This document shows positions 22,535-31,781 of a stretch of DNA of 64,000 nt, piece after piece. Every line of letters begins with the position of its first letter. The stretch's first letter is position 1. Under the pieces are notes generated by a model. The model was not told where the DNA came from and made no database searches. It was given only the letters and a program-made list of their open reading frames with translations. Source of the stretch: Fulvia fulva (Eukaryota; Ascomycota; Dothideomycetes; Mycosphaerellales; Mycosphaerellaceae); contig NC_063022.1 of NCBI RefSeq assembly GCF_020509005.1, forward strand, positions 124,001 to 188,000, read 5' to 3'. The position numbers and the translations under genes are program-made.

Positions 22535-23501
22535 GCGCTGGGACTGGCGACTATCGAGATCGGTGGGTGCGAAGGTCACAAGGTGACGGCTGGCGGTGTT
22601 GCTTTTGTCGTTGCGTCTTGCCGCTGGGGCATAAAAGGTTTTTGCTTGCAAAGGTAGCATATGCGTAGGATGTAGATGCTCCCATTCTTTCAGGCACTCC
22701 AAAATTGATGACTGCCGACTCAGAAGGCAACCAAAAGTAGCTCAGAGACTTACAGCGCAAAAAGCACAAGAAACATACAGCACGAACCTTTCCCACCGCA
22801 CAGGCTTCTCACACAATTCATCAACCATACGCAGGGGCGGTGCAGTCAATTGCGAGTACCTAGTACACGCTCCACGAAGGGCGGAACCCAACGAACCATT
22901 GAATCATCGTATAGTGATCAATGGGAGACTTCTGGATGGAAGATTGTGATGTGGTCACCCACGATAGTACTAAGCTCGCGGTCGGGTAGCTTGTGTTTGG
23001 TGAGGCGGATGGACCGCTCAAGCTATCACTCCCGAACCCTTTTGGCCATATGTGCTGAGACGTTGGATCCGGGGGCTTACAGTCCTGGGCATGGTTTTTA
23101 CAACCACTGTATTTACGCTAACCCCTTCCGGCTATCCATGTCCATCTCAGAAGGTGTTGCTACCTTCAATCTCACTATCGAGAATGGGCCAAGCTCACAC
23201 CTGAGGACATACAACGTATATGCAAGAGTATGTGAGAACGCTACGAGGCAGTAATAGCCAACAATGGAGGACACACCGGGTGGTGAGCTACGCCAAGCAG
23301 TGGATACATCCTTCCTAATGAGGAAAGGTGGAAGAACATGGGGTTGTAAAAACTATGCCCAGGACTGTATGAGGGTTGGTGCGCACGGTCATCGTCTTCC
23401 ACGCATCAGGGGTTCAAGCATCACCAGGAGTCGCGGCCATCAGTGCCAGTCTCACTCATTCCTGACATGCTTCAGCGAGAAGCTCGTCTGGCCGTCGGGT
23501 C
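22535..23501. other. Nearly 1 kb without a supported gene; contains a 28-bp inverted repeat
   Basis: A 135-codon + frame at 22850-23254 has no recognisable motif or intron signal and is not claimed. The inverted repeat is listed separately. Confidence 0.35.
23078..23369. repeat. 28-bp inverted repeat, arms 23078-23105 and 23342-23369
   Basis: Arm 1 starts TACAGTCCTGGGCATGG. The reverse complement of arm 2 starts TACAGTCCTGGGCATAG. The arms match at 27 of 28 positions by eye and are 236 bp apart. The single difference is G versus A. Similarity ends sharply at both arm ends. Confidence 0.8.
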
Positions 23502-24440
23502 TCACTCATCCACAAACTTCAGTAGACTGTCCTCAGCTTGCCACTTCCTCAAGTACCTTTCCGCGTGGAGATCCTGTGCGCTGAAGGTGCGTTGACACGG
23601 ATGACTCTGCGGGAAAATGGTTCGCCAAGGCATTAGGTGCCAGCAATCGGTATCCATGCCAGGTTCATACTTCTGCAGTCTTACTTTGCCAGTCCCGGGA
23701 GCACGTCTGAAGTCAATGTTAAACGTACGATATGCCATGTTGACGGGACTTCCACGTTGGAATCTAGGCCGACTGTCGCCCCATTGCCGTAGCCACCTCA
23801 CTTCCTCCCGCTTGTTACTGGAAAGTGGCTCCCAATCACCAATCCTTCTCTCGCGTCGGATCACCTCAGCTATGGACTGAATGTTCCTAACCTGGTGTTC
23901 AGCAACGTGGATATTAATCTGGAGCTTGTCTGTCGAGGCGAACTTCTGGTGCGTGAGAATCTGCATGATCCAGTCAGACACGTCCTCTGTGCTGGAAAAG
24001 CAGGGATAGGCCGTGAGCGTGATGGTGACTTCCGGAGGCCAGAGCTGCAAGGTCGTATCCTCCAGATACTTGAGGACCGTGGGGTCGAGAGCAAGGTTAA
24101 AGACTTCTTGACCGATATGGATTCGCTGCAGGTACTCGACGTTCAATGGTGTCAAGTTCCGCATGAAGTGCTGCAGGTCCGGTGCTTCGTACAGCCGGAA
24201 GAAGAGCGGTTCAGCATACTTGAACACAACAGCATTGGCCTCTAGCCAGATGAGCCGGCAAACTTGTAGCCAGGAAAGGTTGGTGTGGAAAGAATGACAA
24301 GCAAGCGTGATACAATGTGGTGGGCATCTTCTTTTCGACGGGTGTACATCCGGCAGTGATGCGTAATCGTAAATGAGATTTCTCAGCTCAGCTGGAATGC
24401 AGAACAACGGTGATTGAGATTGCCGGTGGCATTTGCTCAT
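23502..24440 (-). CDS. F-box-like protein F (2EXR-type), intact
   Basis: An uninterrupted reverse-strand frame of 312 codons from ATG 24440 (MSKCHRQSQSPLF). The signature CIPAELRNLIYDYASLPDV is followed by LQVCRLIWLEANAVVFKYAE, the standard pair of this fungal family (LPAELRNxIYDYA ... VCRxIxxEA). The C-terminal two thirds have no known domain but are rich in aromatic and charged residues like other members. An in-frame upstream ATG at 24584 adds 48 residues of low family likeness, so 24440 is preferred. Role unknown; ubiquitin-ligase adaptor function is inference. It sits between the two short F-box-like clusters and is convergent with pseudogene E. Confidence 0.65.
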   Translation of the reverse strand: MSKCHRQSQSPLFCIPAELRNLIYDYASLPDVHPSKRRCPPHCITLACHSFHTNLSWLQVCRLIWLEANAVVFKYAEPLFFRLYEAPDLQHFMRNLTPLNVEYLQRIHIGQEVFNLALDPTVLKYLEDTTLQLWPPEVTITLTAYPCFSSTEDVSDWIMQILTHQKFASTDKLQINIHVAEHQVRNIQSIAEVIRRERRIGDWEPLSSNKREEVRWLRQWGDSRPRFQRGSPVNMAYRTFNIDFRRAPGTGKVRLQKYEPGMDTDCWHLMPWRTIFPQSHPCQRTFSAQDLHAERYLRKWQAEDSLLKFVDE

Positions 24441-24951
24441 GTTCTCGTTCGTACATTTGGACTCGATGCCAACGAAGCGTTTTGCGGTCGTTTCGATGTC
24501 AGAGACCAGCGGGAAGGCTATGGGACAGTGAGATCTTGATGGCTGGTGTGAGACTTGAGCCCGAAGATTCTGGTAGGCTGCCATCCTGATTGATGCTCAA
24601 TGCCAGCAGTGAAAGATATCCTGCAATGGTCCTTGAGTGGTGCTCAGTCAGCCGATGATCTGACCAGGGGAGCACGGGCATCCATCACGTCCATATGACA
24701 GTCGTGGAGATAGTCACAACGCGACCTGATGAGCATAGCCCACTCGTATGCATTTGGTAAAGGTGAAGTGAATGTTGAGGATGCAGGGATAGTGTAGTCT
24801 CGGCATTGAGCCTAGCGCGCACCGCCACAGCGGGGGTCAATGCGCAATCGCGTGGCTTCAATTTTTGGGAAGCAAGTCGGAGTCAGGTCGGGAAGGTGGA
24901 CGCACAGCATCAGACACGAGGAGAGAGGAGTCAGGAGTTTGTTGACGCTGC
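24441..24951. promoter_or_regulatory. Divergent upstream region, F-box-like gene F and threonyl-tRNA synthetase
   Basis: About 510 bp between opposing starts. Two start codons of the synthetase lie just downstream (24952, 25090). No TATA box or repeat stands out. Confidence 0.3.
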
Positions 24952-27443
24952 ATGCTGTTTCGCATACAACACCACGCGCGGGTGACTTTCTCACGGATCT
25001 CACGAACACTCCCGCCAACAAACACTTTCCGCATCGCGTGCGCAACACCCAGCACAGCAGCAGCACGGCCCTTCACTTTCACGAGCACGATGGGTAAAGA
25101 CAAGAAAGCAGCAGCCAACCCCGGCGATGCTCGCCCCCTCGAGCTGAACCCACCACCCGACTTCTTCGCTACCAGAAACGCACTGTTCGACAAGCGACGC
25201 GCCGAGTACGACGAATGGGTAGCCAAGCAGCCACGAGAGGACATTGAGATCACCCTCCCCAATGGCAACAAGGTACCTGGCAAGAGTTGGGAGACTACTC
25301 CAGCGCAGATTGCACGTGAGATGAGCAAGAGCTTGTACGAGCGCACAGTCATCGCGAGGGTGGACGGGGATCTGTGGGACTTGCCGCGACCATTGGAGAA
25401 GAGCTGCAACCTGGAGCTGCTCGACTTCGAACACCCCGAAGGAAAGAAGGTCTTCTGGCATAGCAGTGCACACATCCTTGGCGAGGCATCAGAGCGGAGA
25501 TTCGGCTGTTCGCTATGTATCGGTCCACCTGTCGACGATGGCTTCTACTACGAGATGGCATTGCCACAGATGGCTGCTGTTTCCGAGGCGGACCACAAGC
25601 CATTGAAGCAGATTGTTGAGAAGATCACCAAAGAGAAGCAAAAGTTCGAGCGACTCACTTTGACCAAGGAGGAGCTGCTGGAGATGTTCTCGTACAACAA
25701 GTACAAGCAGCACATCATCAACGACAAGATTCCAGACGGCACCTCCACTACTGTCTACCGTAATGGACCTCTCATCGATCTCTGCAGAGGACCTCACGTC
25801 GAGCACACTGGCCGGATCAAGGCATTCGAGATCATGAAGAACTCTGCCAGCTACTTCTTGGGCGACGCGAAGAACGACAGCTTGCAGCGAATATACGGTG
25901 TTTCCTTCCCCGACAAGAAGCAGCTCGAGGAGCACAAGCACATGCTCGAGGAGGCAGCGAAGCGTGATCACCGCAAGATTGGCCAGGAGCAGGAGCTGTT
26001 CTTCTTCGATCAGATGTCACCTGGATCCGCATTCTGGCTGCCACGCGGTATGGTCATCTTCAACGCTCTCCAATCATATATTCGCGAGGAGTACTGGAAG
26101 CGCGAGTACCAAGAGGTGCAGTCACCAAACATGTACGACTCCGCGTTGTGGAAGCAATCCGGTCACTGGCAACATTACAAGGATGACATGTTCACGTTCA
26201 GCGTCGAGAAGCACGAGTGGGCCCTCAAGCCCATGAACTGCCCAGGTCACGCCCTCATCTTCGGTCACGGCGAGCGAAGTTACAGGGAGTTGCCCATCCG
26301 TATGGCCGAGTTTGGTGTTCTTCACCGTAACGAGGCTTCCGGTGCATTGACTGGTCTTACCAGAGTGCGCCGTTTCGTGCAGGACGACACCCACATCTTC
26401 TGTACTGAAGCACAGATTGGTCAAGAGATTGAGGGCCTGTTCGACCTCATGACTGCCGTCTATGGCCTTTTCGGCTTCACCTTCAAGATGAAGCTGTCCA
26501 CCCGACCAGAGGGACATCTTGGTGATGTCGCCACTTGGGACCGCGCAGAAGCACAACTCACCAAAGCGCTTGACGAGTTCAAGGCGAAGAGCGGTACCCA
26601 GTGGGAGCTGAACCCAGGTGATGGTGCTTTCTACGGACCAAAGATTGACATTACCATCAGCGACGCCCTGCGACGAGAATTCCAGTGTGCCACTATCCAG
26701 CTTGACTTCCAACTTCCACAACAGTTCAACCTCGAGTACCGGTCAGAAGAGAAGGCCGTGGCGTCCACCAAGGCTGAGGCGCAAGTCAACGGCGATGCAA
26801 AGGCCGCAGCTGAGGCACCCAAAGCCGCGGATGGCGAAAAGACTGAAGAGAAGCTCGTCATCCGATCGGCACCAGACGCCCGACCAGACCCATCAGCAGC
26901 ACCAAAGAGCGAGGCCTCCTACCGCCGTGAGCTCACTCCTGGTTGCCAGCGCCCAGTCATGATTCACCGTGCCATCTACGGTTCATTCGAGCGTTTCATC
27001 GCTATCCTGATCGAGCACTTTGGCGGCAAGTGGCCGTTCTGGCTGTCACCTCGCCAGATCCTCATCGTCCCTGTCATGCCTTCTGCCAACGACTACGTGC
27101 TAGAGCTGCAGAAGCTCTTCCGTGCGCAGAAGATGCATGTTGACATTGACATTACTGGAAATACCATGCAGAAGAAAATCCGTACTGGTCAGCTGCAGCA
27201 GTACAACTTCATCTTTGTTGTTGGCGCTCAGGAGAAGGAGAATAGGGCGGTCAACATTCGTAACAGGTACGATACTGTCTATGCGCATGTGACGAGTAGA
27301 ACCTTGACTAACGTTGCTACAGAGATGACCCCGAGACCCAAAAGCTGGGCGAGTTGATCCCAGTGGACAAGGCTATCCAGCTGCTTTGCAAGCTGCGCGA
27401 CGAGCGACTCCGTGATAGTTCGTTGTCGAAGCTTGCAGAGTAA
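24952..27443 (+). CDS. THS1: Threonyl-tRNA synthetase, likely dual cytosolic/mitochondrial
   Basis: Charges tRNA-Thr. Exons 24952-27266 and 27323-27443 join across a 56-nt intron, giving 811 aa. Order: a presequence-like N-terminus ([15 protein letters not shown], basic and Ser/Thr-rich, no acidic residues in the first 45); TGS domain ([16 protein letters not shown]); editing-type second additional domain with zinc ligands HSSAH and CRGPHVEH; class II core with GSAFWLPRG (motif 1 region), [23 protein letters not shown] (motif 2) and [16 protein letters not shown] (motif 3 region); anticodon-binding domain ending [14 protein letters not shown]. An Ala/Glu/Lys-rich insertion (about 26755-26920) interrupts the core. 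A second in-frame ATG at 25090 (MGKDKKAA) starts a cytosolic-type protein, so two isoforms from alternative starts are likely. No lesions. Confidence 0.92.
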
Positions 27444-27721
27444 GAGCTAAGCCAGCCTTGCTACAATCATGCACTTGATGACCTTTGAAGTCTATTCGAT
27501 TTGCCGGAGACAGACCATCGTGGCGGCCTTTCTGATGTAGAAGCAAGGTAGCTACAAGCTGAGTTCACACCCCGAATGAAAACGAACTAGTACAACCGTG
27601 CAGCTGGTTGGCCTCACCCCTCAGTCCTTCGATGTATTCTCCTCCCATACGTCTCACTTGCCGTAGTGCTTATAAACCTCTTCCAAGTATCTAACGCCGC
27701 ACCCACAGCCGCTACCTCATC

Positions 27722-28295
27722 TCACACGAATTCAATCCGGTATTGTCCCACGCCTGCGCCGCTGTCTGGCACCTGCACGAAACGTGTCTCCACCCCGAGC
27801 AGATTTCGCAGCTCTGTCGGTCCCCTCGTGCCCCATGTTGAAGCGGCAGCTGGATAGATCAACTTACGACTCTCGGCAGAGACCGCGCGAAGCCACTGTC
27901 CGATCAAACTGATCTCCGATGCAGAACTGGAGAGACGTATGACTATATGGACCTTCGTCTTGAACCACAGTGGCAGCAGCTCCTCGCGCAGCAACTCGGC
28001 AGACGCGCGTGATGGGAGGCCTGTAGTGGCGTACGCGCTGCTGCCGTGGTGTTTCGATGCGATGCGATGCTTGAGGATCACGGCCGATGTGTTGTGGATC
28101 TTCCTGTTTGAGATGACCAAGTGACCGATCTTGCTCCATGGCTCAGGTGGGAGGTCGAGGAGGCTTTTGCGCTGCAGACTGGATCAGTGGCGATAATGGA
28201 TGGGCGAAAAGGGGACGAGCTACCTCGGAATCATACTGTGTCGGTCCAGTATCGCGAGATTTGTAGTCCGCTTTCTCGCGGCGTGGTTGCGCCAT
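27722..28295 (-). CDS. Short F-box-like family, copy G (open, with an internal shifted block)
   Basis: Exon 1 (28295-28224, 24 codons, MAQPRREKADYKSRD..), a 52-nt phase-0 intron (28172-28223) and exon 2 (28171-27722) give 173 aa. Exon 2 opens RKSLLDLPPEPWSKIGHLVI and keeps LLREELLPLWF, then GQWLRAVSAESRKLIYP and a terminal YRIEFV. Between them the conserved ITRVCRV block is not read in frame: it appears one frame over (PPITRVCRV), with an extra base near 27992 just before LREELLP, so the in-frame text there is GLPSRASAE. The copy therefore probably carries a compensated pair of 1-nt indels and may or may not fold. It is the only copy of the family on the minus strand and is divergent from copy H (159 bp between starts). 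Confidence 0.6.
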
Positions 28296-28454
28296 GTTGG
28301 TAGGATACGGGGGTTTGAAAGTTTGCGGAATTGCAGCTATCACATGCGGAAGTGGCGCGGATGCTTGCAAGCGCGAAATGGGCTTGGCACAGGCGAAGGC
28401 AAACACCTCTTCCCGCTGACCTCGTGCTGAACATCACATCACGTCGCCGTCAAG

Positions 28455-29106
28455 ATGTCGAGACCGGACCTTCCGGATTATAGTCTGCAAGGCTTACTCG
28501 ACAACCTGAAGCTATACGCGAATAACGCATCGCGCCTAGCAGTGGCAACAGGAGGTCAGAACAGTCTCAAGGTATGAAGGCACGCAACACCACATGATGA
28601 TTACGTGCACCATCTGATGAATCTCACAGAAGCGCAGTCTCCTTGACCTCCCAGCCGAAATCTGGAGCAAGATCGGTGGACACGCAATTGAAGCTGAAGA
28701 TGACTACTGCCCTCGAGCAGCGGCGCTGAAGGCCAGATCTAGCTACATTGTTGGCTAGTGTGCACCCCCGTCTCATCAGCCCGGCATAACTCGCACCTGC
28801 AAGGCTCTTCGCCAGGAGCTCTTGCCAGTATTCTATGCGACTAAGGTGAAACTTCACATCATCAAGCAGTTCGGCCGCGGCGCCTCCATGGCAGAGATCG
28901 GACGATGGCTGCGTGCGATCGGGGTCGAGAACAGGCGTTGTTTGAGACAGGTGAAGGTCACGGGCCAGCCAGAGTGGGTAGCGCAATTCGAGCAGGTTGT
29001 GAGGGACTGGGATTGGTGTGTGCCGCTTGTTTGTCGGCCGAAGGAGAAGATGCCGGCGTCGAAGGGGATGGGACCGAACAAATTGCATGAGGTGCGCTTC
29101 TTGTGA
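28455..29106 (+). pseudogene. Short F-box-like family, copy H (in-frame TAG)
   Basis: Exon 1 (28455-28571, 39 codons, ending NSLK), a 58-nt phase-0 intron (28572-28629) and exon 2 (28630-29106). Exon 2 reads KRSLLDLPAEIWSKIGGHAI, a variable loop, then TAG at 28756-28758, and continues in the same frame: HQPGITRTCKALRQELLPVF, RWLRAIGVENRRCLRQVKV and a terminal HEVRFL. The family loop has no further intron in other copies, so TAG is best read as a nonsense mutation. An unrecognised intron ending at this TAG cannot be fully excluded. The full downstream half suggests a young lesion. Confidence 0.7.
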
Positions 29107-29319
29107 GGACCAATTTCTTAAGGGAAGGATTTTGCTGAGATGCTGCGAGGGGTCTCGATGATCCTTGCAAGTGGAGTAAGGCTGCAGTGATGGCAGAAGC
29201 TTTAGCGGTTTCGAAAGCGTGTCGCGCTAGAATCTCGCCAGCGACTGTGTTTGCTCTCGCACTTCGAGCTTTCAACCACACTCATCAACGCCGCTCTACA
29301 CGAGGTGACTGCAAAGATG

Positions 29320-29976
29320 ATGAACATCACCAGGCCAACCACCAGGCGAAGTCATGGTGCTGCATCAACTGTCGACCCGTCCCCACCGCCACCGATCCCC
29401 ACCAAGACAGTAGCTGAACGCAATGGCGCAGATACCGGTGACGCCGTCGATAGGGTAAGCGCACCCTTCAATACCACAAGAACCACAACCACGGCTGACC
29501 AGTAGCCTCCAGACAAGCCTCTGCGACCTACCAGCAGAAATTTGGAGTAAGATTGGCAAGCTTACAATCGACGTCGAGACCACTATCACACAGACTGAGT
29601 TGGTCGTCTGGATGAGCCATAAGCCAGGCAATCCTCGCATGCACCAACCTGGCATCACCCGCGCCTGCAGAATCCTGCGCGAAGAGCTTTGGCGTACTTC
29701 TACCAGACCAGAGTCATCTTCGACTTCGGATACTACGACTTTGGTCTTGTAGACGGCTGGACCTCGGACGACTTCGGAATGTCTCTTCATGATATCGGAA
29801 GGGCGAATCGACGCAACATTCAGCAAGCTTGGGTTCACGATTGGAGGGCGAAGGAAGATCAGCTCGAGGAGCTGGCACACCAGACATGGGATGTGCCGTT
29901 CGAGATGGTCCTGGACCAGGCAGGTGACGGACTCGGTCAGGTGTCAGACCAGCGCTGGAGGATCAAATTTCTATGA
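29320..29976 (+). pseudogene. Short F-box-like family, copy I (1-nt deletion)
   Basis: Exon 1 (29320-29454, 45 codons, Pro-rich PSPPPPIPTK, ending DAVDR), a 58-nt phase-0 intron (29455-29512) and exon 2 from 29513: TSLCDLPAEIWSKIGKLTI ... HQPGITRACRILREEL. At about 29687-29691 GAGCTTTGGCG lacks one T relative to the expected GAGCTTTTGGCG; the frame then jumps. The shifted frame continues the family exactly (AYFYQTRVIFDFGYYD, then GRANRRNIQQAW and terminal RIKFL) to a stop at 29974-29976. One T missing from a short T-run explains the break; a sequence error is possible. Confidence 0.7.
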
Positions 29977-30265
29977 GCACATCCGAACGGAGCAAGGTGG
30001 CATGCGAAACATGTGGCACGAGCGGCGTCATCTTATGCCTCTCAAGCGCAGTGGTGAGGGCGTTGAGTGCTGGGCGCGATTGAGAGAGCCATGCAATCTC
30101 TGTCGTGCGGCGGACTATGTGACGCATTGTGTTGATAGAGTTTCGCGAAGGCGTTAAGAGCAAAGAGATTGATACGCCATGGGATACCACGGAAGGTTGA
30201 GTACGTCTAGCCAATACTCAAGACTCCCTCGGATCCCCAGCAGTCTTTCTTGCACGTCATAACCC
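29977..30265. other. Intergenic, nothing recognised
   Basis: 289 bp between convergent copy I and gene X. No feature seen. Confidence 0.3.
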
Positions 30266-30886
30266 CTACCTGCGACCCTCCCTACCAAACAGCCAACTGA
30301 ACTGCCTACTGATATTTTGCCCCACAGTTGGCCTCACATCCCTCCACAAGCGATACCACCTCATGGTTGCGTTCAGGTCAGTATACATCAAGGAATCTGC
30401 CGCAGAGCCCTGTAGATTACTCTCAGGAACTACCGCAAACTTGACTTCCTGGTTGGCTTCCGGACGTGGACTGTCGATAGCGATCCTACACGCCATGACA
30501 GCACAAGCCTCCAACTCGTCGTCCATGATCCTGTCGAAGACATGAATCAACCTGGAGTCCTTCATCTTGATAGACTTAGCGCCAAACATTGCTGGGCCTG
30601 TGAGTCTGCTCTTGACGAGTTTGCACAGGGTTGCATGATGCCACCCAGAATCATTTTTGGAAATGAGGATCCGTGGAAGCTTATCGAGACGAAAGTCGTT
30701 TGGTGAAGCGATCTGACGGCTGTTGAGTGGGAGCGCCACGTTATTGTCGGCGTTGAGAGCGAAGATGAAGACACGGACTGTTTTGTAGGAGTGGTCTGTA
30801 TGGATCTGGAGCTGACTGGCCACAGCTTCAGGCGTGCTGTAGCCGTCGAGCTTGGTGACGGCTGGGTTAGTGCTTGGGGTAGACAT
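30266..30886 (-). CDS. Orphan gene X, paralogue of the gene at 34859-35347
   Basis: An open reverse frame of 206 aa from ATG 30886 (MSTPSTNPAV). No known domain recognised. Visible blocks are VRVFIFALNADNNVALPL, LDKLPRILIS, a Lys-rich MFGAKSIKMK, LIHVFDRIMDDE and ACAVMACRIAI. Each has a counterpart in order in X' (FEIFVFALDKKDNILLAR, LSDIPRIGGL, LKLLHMFKGTM, VIARVLVTCRVKV), so the two are diverged paralogues. The alternating hydrophobic pattern suggests a compact beta-rich fold; no signal peptide. An in-frame ATG at 30964 would add 26 residues; 30886 is chosen because X' starts with the same MST. It is divergent to gene Y. Function unknown. Confidence 0.55.
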   Translation of the reverse strand: MSTPSTNPAVTKLDGYSTPEAVASQLQIHTDHSYKTVRVFIFALNADNNVALPLNSRQIASPNDFRLDKLPRILISKNDSGWHHATLCKLVKSRLTGPAMFGAKSIKMKDSRLIHVFDRIMDDELEACAVMACRIAIDSPRPEANQEVKFAVVPESNLQGSAADSLMYTDLNATMRWYRLWRDVRPTVGQNISRQFSWLFGREGRR

Positions 30887-31781
30887 GATTGTCGTCGTTG
30901 GTGGCGGGGACAACCATGGTATAGCTGTTGCGAAGGATGATGTACCTGATGCAGGGCTTAGCAAAGATTGCTACAACACTACGTGTGGCTTCTGGGTCAT
31001 TCAGAGAGCTGGCGCAGCCCCCATGACACAGACGAAGCAAGCATGGTCACTGAAAGAGCTAGTGTTACGGGTAGTCTCATCGGCTCCTCGTGGGCCTGCA
31101 TTCAGGCGAGTGCGTTGGAGAGACATGAGTCTCCTTCAAGCGAAACAGAGGATTTTCTTGGTGTTCAAGTAGAGGTACTCGAGCTGTTCCAGGTGGTATG
31201 CCGCTTGTTCTGGAGCCCCAGCTATGCCTGCTGGTTGTCTGAGGCCATCACCGCAGACAAGCTAGGCCTCAAGCGTAGGTGACCGTCAAACGAACTCATA
31301 TCGTGCTGTTATGCTTTGACGATGATCGGCCACAGATTGAGCGTATCCCACTTCTTGCCAGCTGGTCTTGATCACTCTCGCCTCAGGTGCGGAGGGTCAT
31401 AAGCTCACAGCCTGAATCATATATCACAAGTTCGATGTTGAAGAGGAGATGAAGTGAATTGTGATCATTGATGCAACCCTGGCCCCTTTATGCGCTATTC
31501 CATATATGACCTCACGGCGGGACCGAGCCGCATGAGAGAAGATCCTTGCTCTGCACGACGCGCGCTCGATAAGTGCTCGAGGCGGCGTAGTGTTGCAGAT
31601 ATGGAGCTGAAATCACGTGCCATCAAAACTTGATTCACGTGCCATCAAAACTTGAGCGTTGAGCAATGAGAGAGGGGCTTGGCGCTCGTCCGGAGCTGAT
31701 GATAGAGCTCCACTCCCTCCACTGACGCCACTACCTGAGCTCGAGTGTTCGCAAGCTCACACGTCGCTATGGTGTGGCTAG
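30887..31781. promoter_or_regulatory. Upstream region between divergent genes X and Y
   Basis: About 900 bp. It contains the 21-bp direct repeat at 31613-31655 and very probably an unrecognised first exon of gene Y, since no in-frame ATG precedes the conserved start of Y. No other feature was seen. Confidence 0.35.
31613..31655 (+). repeat. 21-bp direct repeat, two units, each with CACGTG
   Basis: Units at 31613-31633 and 31635-31655 are identical (TCACGTGCCATCAAAACTTG plus one A) and separated by one T. Each contains the palindromic E-box CACGTG, a binding site for fungal bHLH factors. They lie in the X/Y upstream region. Confidence 0.85.

Noticed and set aside
22850..23254. 135-codon + frame
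   Set aside because: No recognisable motif; overlaps one arm of the inverted repeat.
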